A DNA stretch of 35,675 nucleotides, from assembly GCA_025354825.1 (NCBI GenBank), contig JANXMC010000425.1:1-35675 (forward strand). Reading direction: 5' to 3'. Shown one piece after another: positions 32,671 to 35,675 of this stretch (position 1 is its first letter; each line of letters begins with the position of its first letter). A model generated the notes under the pieces. It was given only the letters and a program-made list of their open reading frames with translations. It ran no database searches and was not told the origin of the DNA. The DNA comes from Myxococcales bacterium (GTDB taxonomy: Bacteria; Myxococcota_A; Polyangia; Polyangiales; Polyangiaceae). The position numbers and the translations under genes were made by a program.

Positions 32671-34388
32671 AGCTTCGAATCAAGCTCGCGCTCGTGAGCG
32701 GATTGCCCACCGTCGCGCTGCTCATCATCGTGTTCTGTCTCACACGTGCGCTGCCCGCGTCGGAGGGCACGACGACCACGTGGGCCCTCGTAGTTTCCCT
32801 TGGAATCACGGTGCTCGGCGCGTGGGCGGTGTATGGAGTCTCCCAGTCGATCTCGGATCGTGCGGCCGGTCTCACAGAAGCCGCGCGCTTTGCCGCCGCC
32901 GGATCTGTGAGGTCGATCGCCGTGCGCGACATCTCCACCGACGAGCTCGGCGAGGTCGCTCGCGCGATGAACGACATGCGCACGGCCCTCGAGCAGACGG
33001 CCACGATGGCCGAGCGGTTCTCGGGCGGCGAGATCACCGTCGAGCTGAAAACCCACGGTCCAGACGACGTGCTTGGCCTCGCCTTCGTGGGGATGATCAC
33101 GAGCTTGCGGCAGATGATTTTCGCGATTCGCGATGCATCGAAGCTCGTCGCGTCGGCGGCGGAGCAGATCTCGTCGGCGAGCGCCGAGGTCGCGCGCGGC
33201 GCGGAGACACAGACCACGGCGACTGAGGAGACATCGGTCACGATTGAAGAGATGGCGGCCCAAGTCGGCAACATCGCGAAGAGCGCCGAGTCGATCATGG
33301 AGCACGTGCGGCAGACGTCGCAGGCCATGGAGCGAATGGTCGATACGACCGAAGAGGCGCAGCGAAGCGGCGAAACGCTCGCGGCATCGGTGCACGACGC
33401 GTCGGCCACGATCGAGGAGATGACGAACTCGGCCGAAGGGATCGCAAGGACGGCATCGAGCTTGAGCGAGGTCGCGCAGCAGATGGCGCAAGACGCCGCG
33501 GCGGGCGGACGCCTCTTGGACGACACGGTCCAAAAGCTCGTGAGCGTGTCGGAGCAGTCGCAGCGATCCTCCCAAGTCGTCGAGAGCCTCGGCGCGCGGT
33601 CCCGTGAGATCGGAACGATTGTTAAGGTGATCGAGGACATTGCCGATCAGACGAATCTCCTCGCGCTGAACGCGGCCATCGAAGCCGCGCGCGCGGGCGA
33701 AGCGGGGCGCGGCTTCGCGGTCGTCGCCGACGAGGTTCGAAAGCTCGCCGAACGGTCGATGAAGGCGACCAAGGAGATTGGCGCGGTGATCGATGCGGCG
33801 CAGAAAGACAGCTCCGCGGCGGTCGAAGTGTCTCGCACGAACATTGTAGAAATTCGTGAGGGCGCGGCCCTCGTGTTGCGCACGGGCGAAGCCGTTCGGA
33901 AGATCATCACGTCGATCGAGAAGGTCACGATGCAGGTGCGCGACGTTCACATTTCGACGCAGCAGCAGTCGCTCGCATCACGCCAGGTGATGAACGGCGT
34001 GACGATCATGAACGACACGGCGCGAAGGCTCGTCGAGGGGACGCGCGCCCAGGCAAGCTCGTCGCGCGAGGTGTTCAAGTCGGCCCAAATGATGGCCCAC
34101 ATGACGCAGCTCGTGGCCGAAGCGTCGATGCAGCAGAAGGATGCGGGAGAGCAGGTGCTCTCGTCGGTCGAGCACATCAGCGCCGTCTCGGTGCTTCAGC
34201 TCGAGGCCGTGAAGAAGCTCAGTCAGCAAGCACAACGCCTGGCGACGCAGGCCTCCGACCTGCAAGATCTCGTCGAGTCGTTCCGGCAAGACGGCGTCGG
34301 CGCCCACTCCCGGCAGTTCCGCTCGTCGGGTCCTGCATCTGTGATGGTGGGGCGTGGCCTCGGAAGAGGAGGGTCCAATGGATCGTGA
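32667..34388 (+). CDS. Methyl-accepting chemotaxis protein without periplasmic sensor, with tandem HAMP
   Basis: The product has 573 residues. Two transmembrane helices (about 7-28 and 39-58) are joined by only about 10 residues, so no periplasmic ligand domain exists. A HAMP domain (about 58-110) is followed by a second HAMP-like unit (about 112-155; [22 protein letters not shown]). A long coiled-coil signalling domain follows, with the conserved tip [20 protein letters not shown] and [18 protein letters not shown]. The C-terminus is basic/Gly-rich and has no pentapeptide methylation tether. It presumably senses a membrane or cytoplasmic state, or a protein partner. It overlaps the CheW gene by 4 bases and the next HEAT gene by 11. 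Confidence 0.95.
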   Translation: MKLRIKLALVSGLPTVALLIIVFCLTRALPASEGTTTTWALVVSLGITVLGAWAVYGVSQSISDRAAGLTEAARFAAAGSVRSIAVRDISTDELGEVARAMNDMRTALEQTATMAERFSGGEITVELKTHGPDDVLGLAFVGMITSLRQMIFAIRDASKLVASAAEQISSASAEVARGAETQTTATEETSVTIEEMAAQVGNIAKSAESIMEHVRQTSQAMERMVDTTEEAQRSGETLAASVHDASATIEEMTNSAEGIARTASSLSEVAQQMAQDAAAGGRLLDDTVQKLVSVSEQSQRSSQVVESLGARSREIGTIVKVIEDIADQTNLLALNAAIEAARAGEAGRGFAVVADEVRKLAERSMKATKEIGAVIDAAQKDSSAAVEVSRTNIVEIREGAALVLRTGEAVRKIITSIEKVTMQVRDVHISTQQQSLASRQVMNGVTIMNDTARRLVEGTRAQASSSREVFKSAQMMAHMTQLVAEASMQQKDAGEQVLSSVEHISAVSVLQLEAVKKLSQQAQRLATQASDLQDLVESFRQDGVGAHSRQFRSSGPASVMVGRGLGRGGSNGS

Positions 34389-35675
34389 CCGTGAGCGTAG
34401 TTCGAGAGGAGCATTCGGCCTCACACCCATGCCCGCGTCCTTCGGGTCGATCGAAGAGTCGCTTTTAGCGGCCCTCTCGTCGGTTGATGTCGGCGCGCGT
34501 CGGGAGGCGATCGGCGAAGCCGCGAAGACGGCCGATCCGGTCGACCTCATCGAGATGGTGTCGGACCATACCAATGCGAGCCGCCGCAACGCCGCCATCG
34601 AAGCGCTCACGCAGGCCGGCCCGCGCGGCGTCGCGACGGTGGTGCGTGCGCTTCACCACGAAGACCCGGAAGTCATCATGTTCGCGGCCGGCATCCTCGG
34701 TCGGAGCCGCGATCCCAGCGTGGTGCCGCACTTGGTAGGTCTCTTGAGCCACGCCGACGTGAACATCGTCCAGTCGTCCATCGAGAGCCTCTCGGCGTTG
34801 CGGTCGCCGCTTGCCGTGATGCCGCTCATCGACCTCCTCGGGGCCGATCTTTGGATCGCGTTCTCGGCCATTCACGCCCTCGGTGAAATCGGCGACGCGC
34901 GGGCTGCGCTTCCGCTGGCGACGCTCCTTGAGCGCGAAGAGTACGAGCAAGCCGTGATGGAGGCCTTAGGCCGTATTGGAACTCCCGAATCGACGGCGTA
35001 TTTAGCGGGGAAGCTGCGCGAGGCGACGAGCTTCGAGACGTTCGCGAACTGCCTATTGGCCCTGGGCTACGCCCTCGAGCAGCTGTCGGGCGAAGATCCG
35101 ATGGCGGGCGTGCCGACCTGGGCGCGCCTCCGCACGGCCGAATCGGCGCCGCTGCACGAGAGGCTCTACCGAATTCTCGCAAGCGAGAACCCGGAGGATA
35201 GCAACGTGGCCAATCCGCAGCTGCGCATTGCCGCGGCCGAATTGGTATGTGCGGCGCGCCTCGAAACGCTCTACAGCGCGCTTTTGCAAGCGGGTCGCGA
35301 CCCGTCGATGGAAGACCTTCTCCTGTTCTGCGCAACGACTGTGGGGCCGGCGATGGCCGCGGCGATCGCCGAAGGGCTCCGCGCACCGAATACCAGTGTG
35401 AGGCTCCTTGCGTGCAGAGCGGCAGGCGTGTTGGCGCTCAAGGGCGTGTCGAACCAGGTGCAGCGCCTGTTGGACGACGCCGACGAGCTGGTTCGCGCAT
35501 CGGCCGTGCGCACGCTCGCGCGCCTGCGCGACGACTGGTCTGCCCCTGCGATCGTGGATCTCTTGGGAGACCCGACCGACGTGGTGCGCGAGGCGGCCAC
35601 CGAGGCGCTCGCGCGAATGGACCCCGGTTCGGTGACGTCGGCGCTCATTACGCGTCGGGCGATGGACTCGAGCCA
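34378..35675 (+). CDS. HEAT-repeat protein of the chemosensory operon (3' end outside window)
   Basis: An ATG at 34378 with a strong AGGAGGG 4 bases upstream opens a frame that stays open to the window end (432 codons). There is no signal peptide, so it is cytoplasmic. From about residue 35 it is a chain of HEAT/PBS-lyase-like repeats of about 30 residues, for example [54 protein letters not shown] and [17 protein letters not shown]. It overlaps the MCP gene by 11 bases in another frame, so it belongs to the operon. A HEAT protein next to an MCP is also reported in the Myxococcus xanthus che7 cluster (Cpc7), where it works with the receptor. The missing 3' part could carry a further domain such as CheR. 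Confidence 0.88.
   Translation, partial: MDRDRERSSRGAFGLTPMPASFGSIEESLLAALSSVDVGARREAIGEAAKTADPVDLIEMVSDHTNASRRNAAIEALTQAGPRGVATVVRALHHEDPEVIMFAAGILGRSRDPSVVPHLVGLLSHADVNIVQSSIESLSALRSPLAVMPLIDLLGADLWIAFSAIHALGEIGDARAALPLATLLEREEYEQAVMEALGRIGTPESTAYLAGKLREATSFETFANCLLALGYALEQLSGEDPMAGVPTWARLRTAESAPLHERLYRILASENPEDSNVANPQLRIAAAELVCAARLETLYSALLQAGRDPSMEDLLLFCATTVGPAMAAAIAEGLRAPNTSVRLLACRAAGVLALKGVSNQVQRLLDDADELVRASAVRTLARLRDDWSAPAIVDLLGDPTDVVREAATEALARMDPGSVTSALITRRAMDSS

Overview
The window is high-GC chromosomal DNA that most resembles a myxobacterium (Myxococcota, probably Polyangia). The grounds are its gene families: a Ser/Thr kinase fused to an NTPase and a SUMF1 domain, an FHA-type sigma-54 activator, an ADYC-domain lipoprotein, HzsA-related propeller/cytochrome lipoproteins, several HEAT-repeat proteins and a CheA/CheW/MCP module. 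Taxonomy is an inference from gene content. I see 22 protein genes, two of them cut by the window ends, and no tRNA, rRNA, CRISPR array, insertion sequence or prophage.

Layout. (1) 1-4804, minus strand: a large secreted Cys-containing protein with an Ile-Gly-Thr repeat and a polyglutamine tract, followed by a partial exported protein whose architecture recalls the N-terminal module of vitellogenin-type large lipid transfer proteins. (2) 5125-13800, plus strand: an HzsA-related lipoprotein with two CXXCH haem sites, a coupled HEAT-repeat protein, a second propeller/cytochrome lipoprotein with unusual CX4CH sites, then a neprilysin-type M13 metallopeptidase lipoprotein. Together they look like a cell-envelope cytochrome-type module. 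An Fpg/Nei DNA glycosylase follows at 13844-14758. (3) 14785-20673, minus strand: a sigma-54 activator (FHA, degenerate GGDEF-like domain, AAA+, Fis HTH) 60 bases upstream of a 1313-residue kinase with an expanded activation segment. Divergent from them at 21052 is an ADYC-domain lipoprotein preceded by a near-consensus -24/-12 element and an 18-bp perfect palindrome. (4) 22802-26755: two related short-chain dehydrogenases lie tail to tail. One is translationally coupled to a DprE1-like FAD oxidase, and a deoxyhypusine-synthase-like gene lies just upstream. This suggests synthesis of a polyprenyl-linked pentose (DprE1/DprE2 chemistry). (5) 27024-29841, minus strand: a degenerate ABC ATPase, an unrecognised protein and glutamate 5-kinase (proB). 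(6) 29972-35675, plus strand: a tightly overlapping chemosensory operon (CheY-like, CheA, CheW, a sensor-less MCP with tandem HAMP, and a HEAT-repeat protein running off the end).

Most promising for follow-up: the bacterial vitellogenin-like protein and its repeat-bearing partner, the HzsA-related/HEAT/CX4CH operon, the kinase-FHA activator pair with its candidate sigma-54 target, and the catalytically degenerate ABC protein. All homology calls were made by eye from motifs; no search was run.
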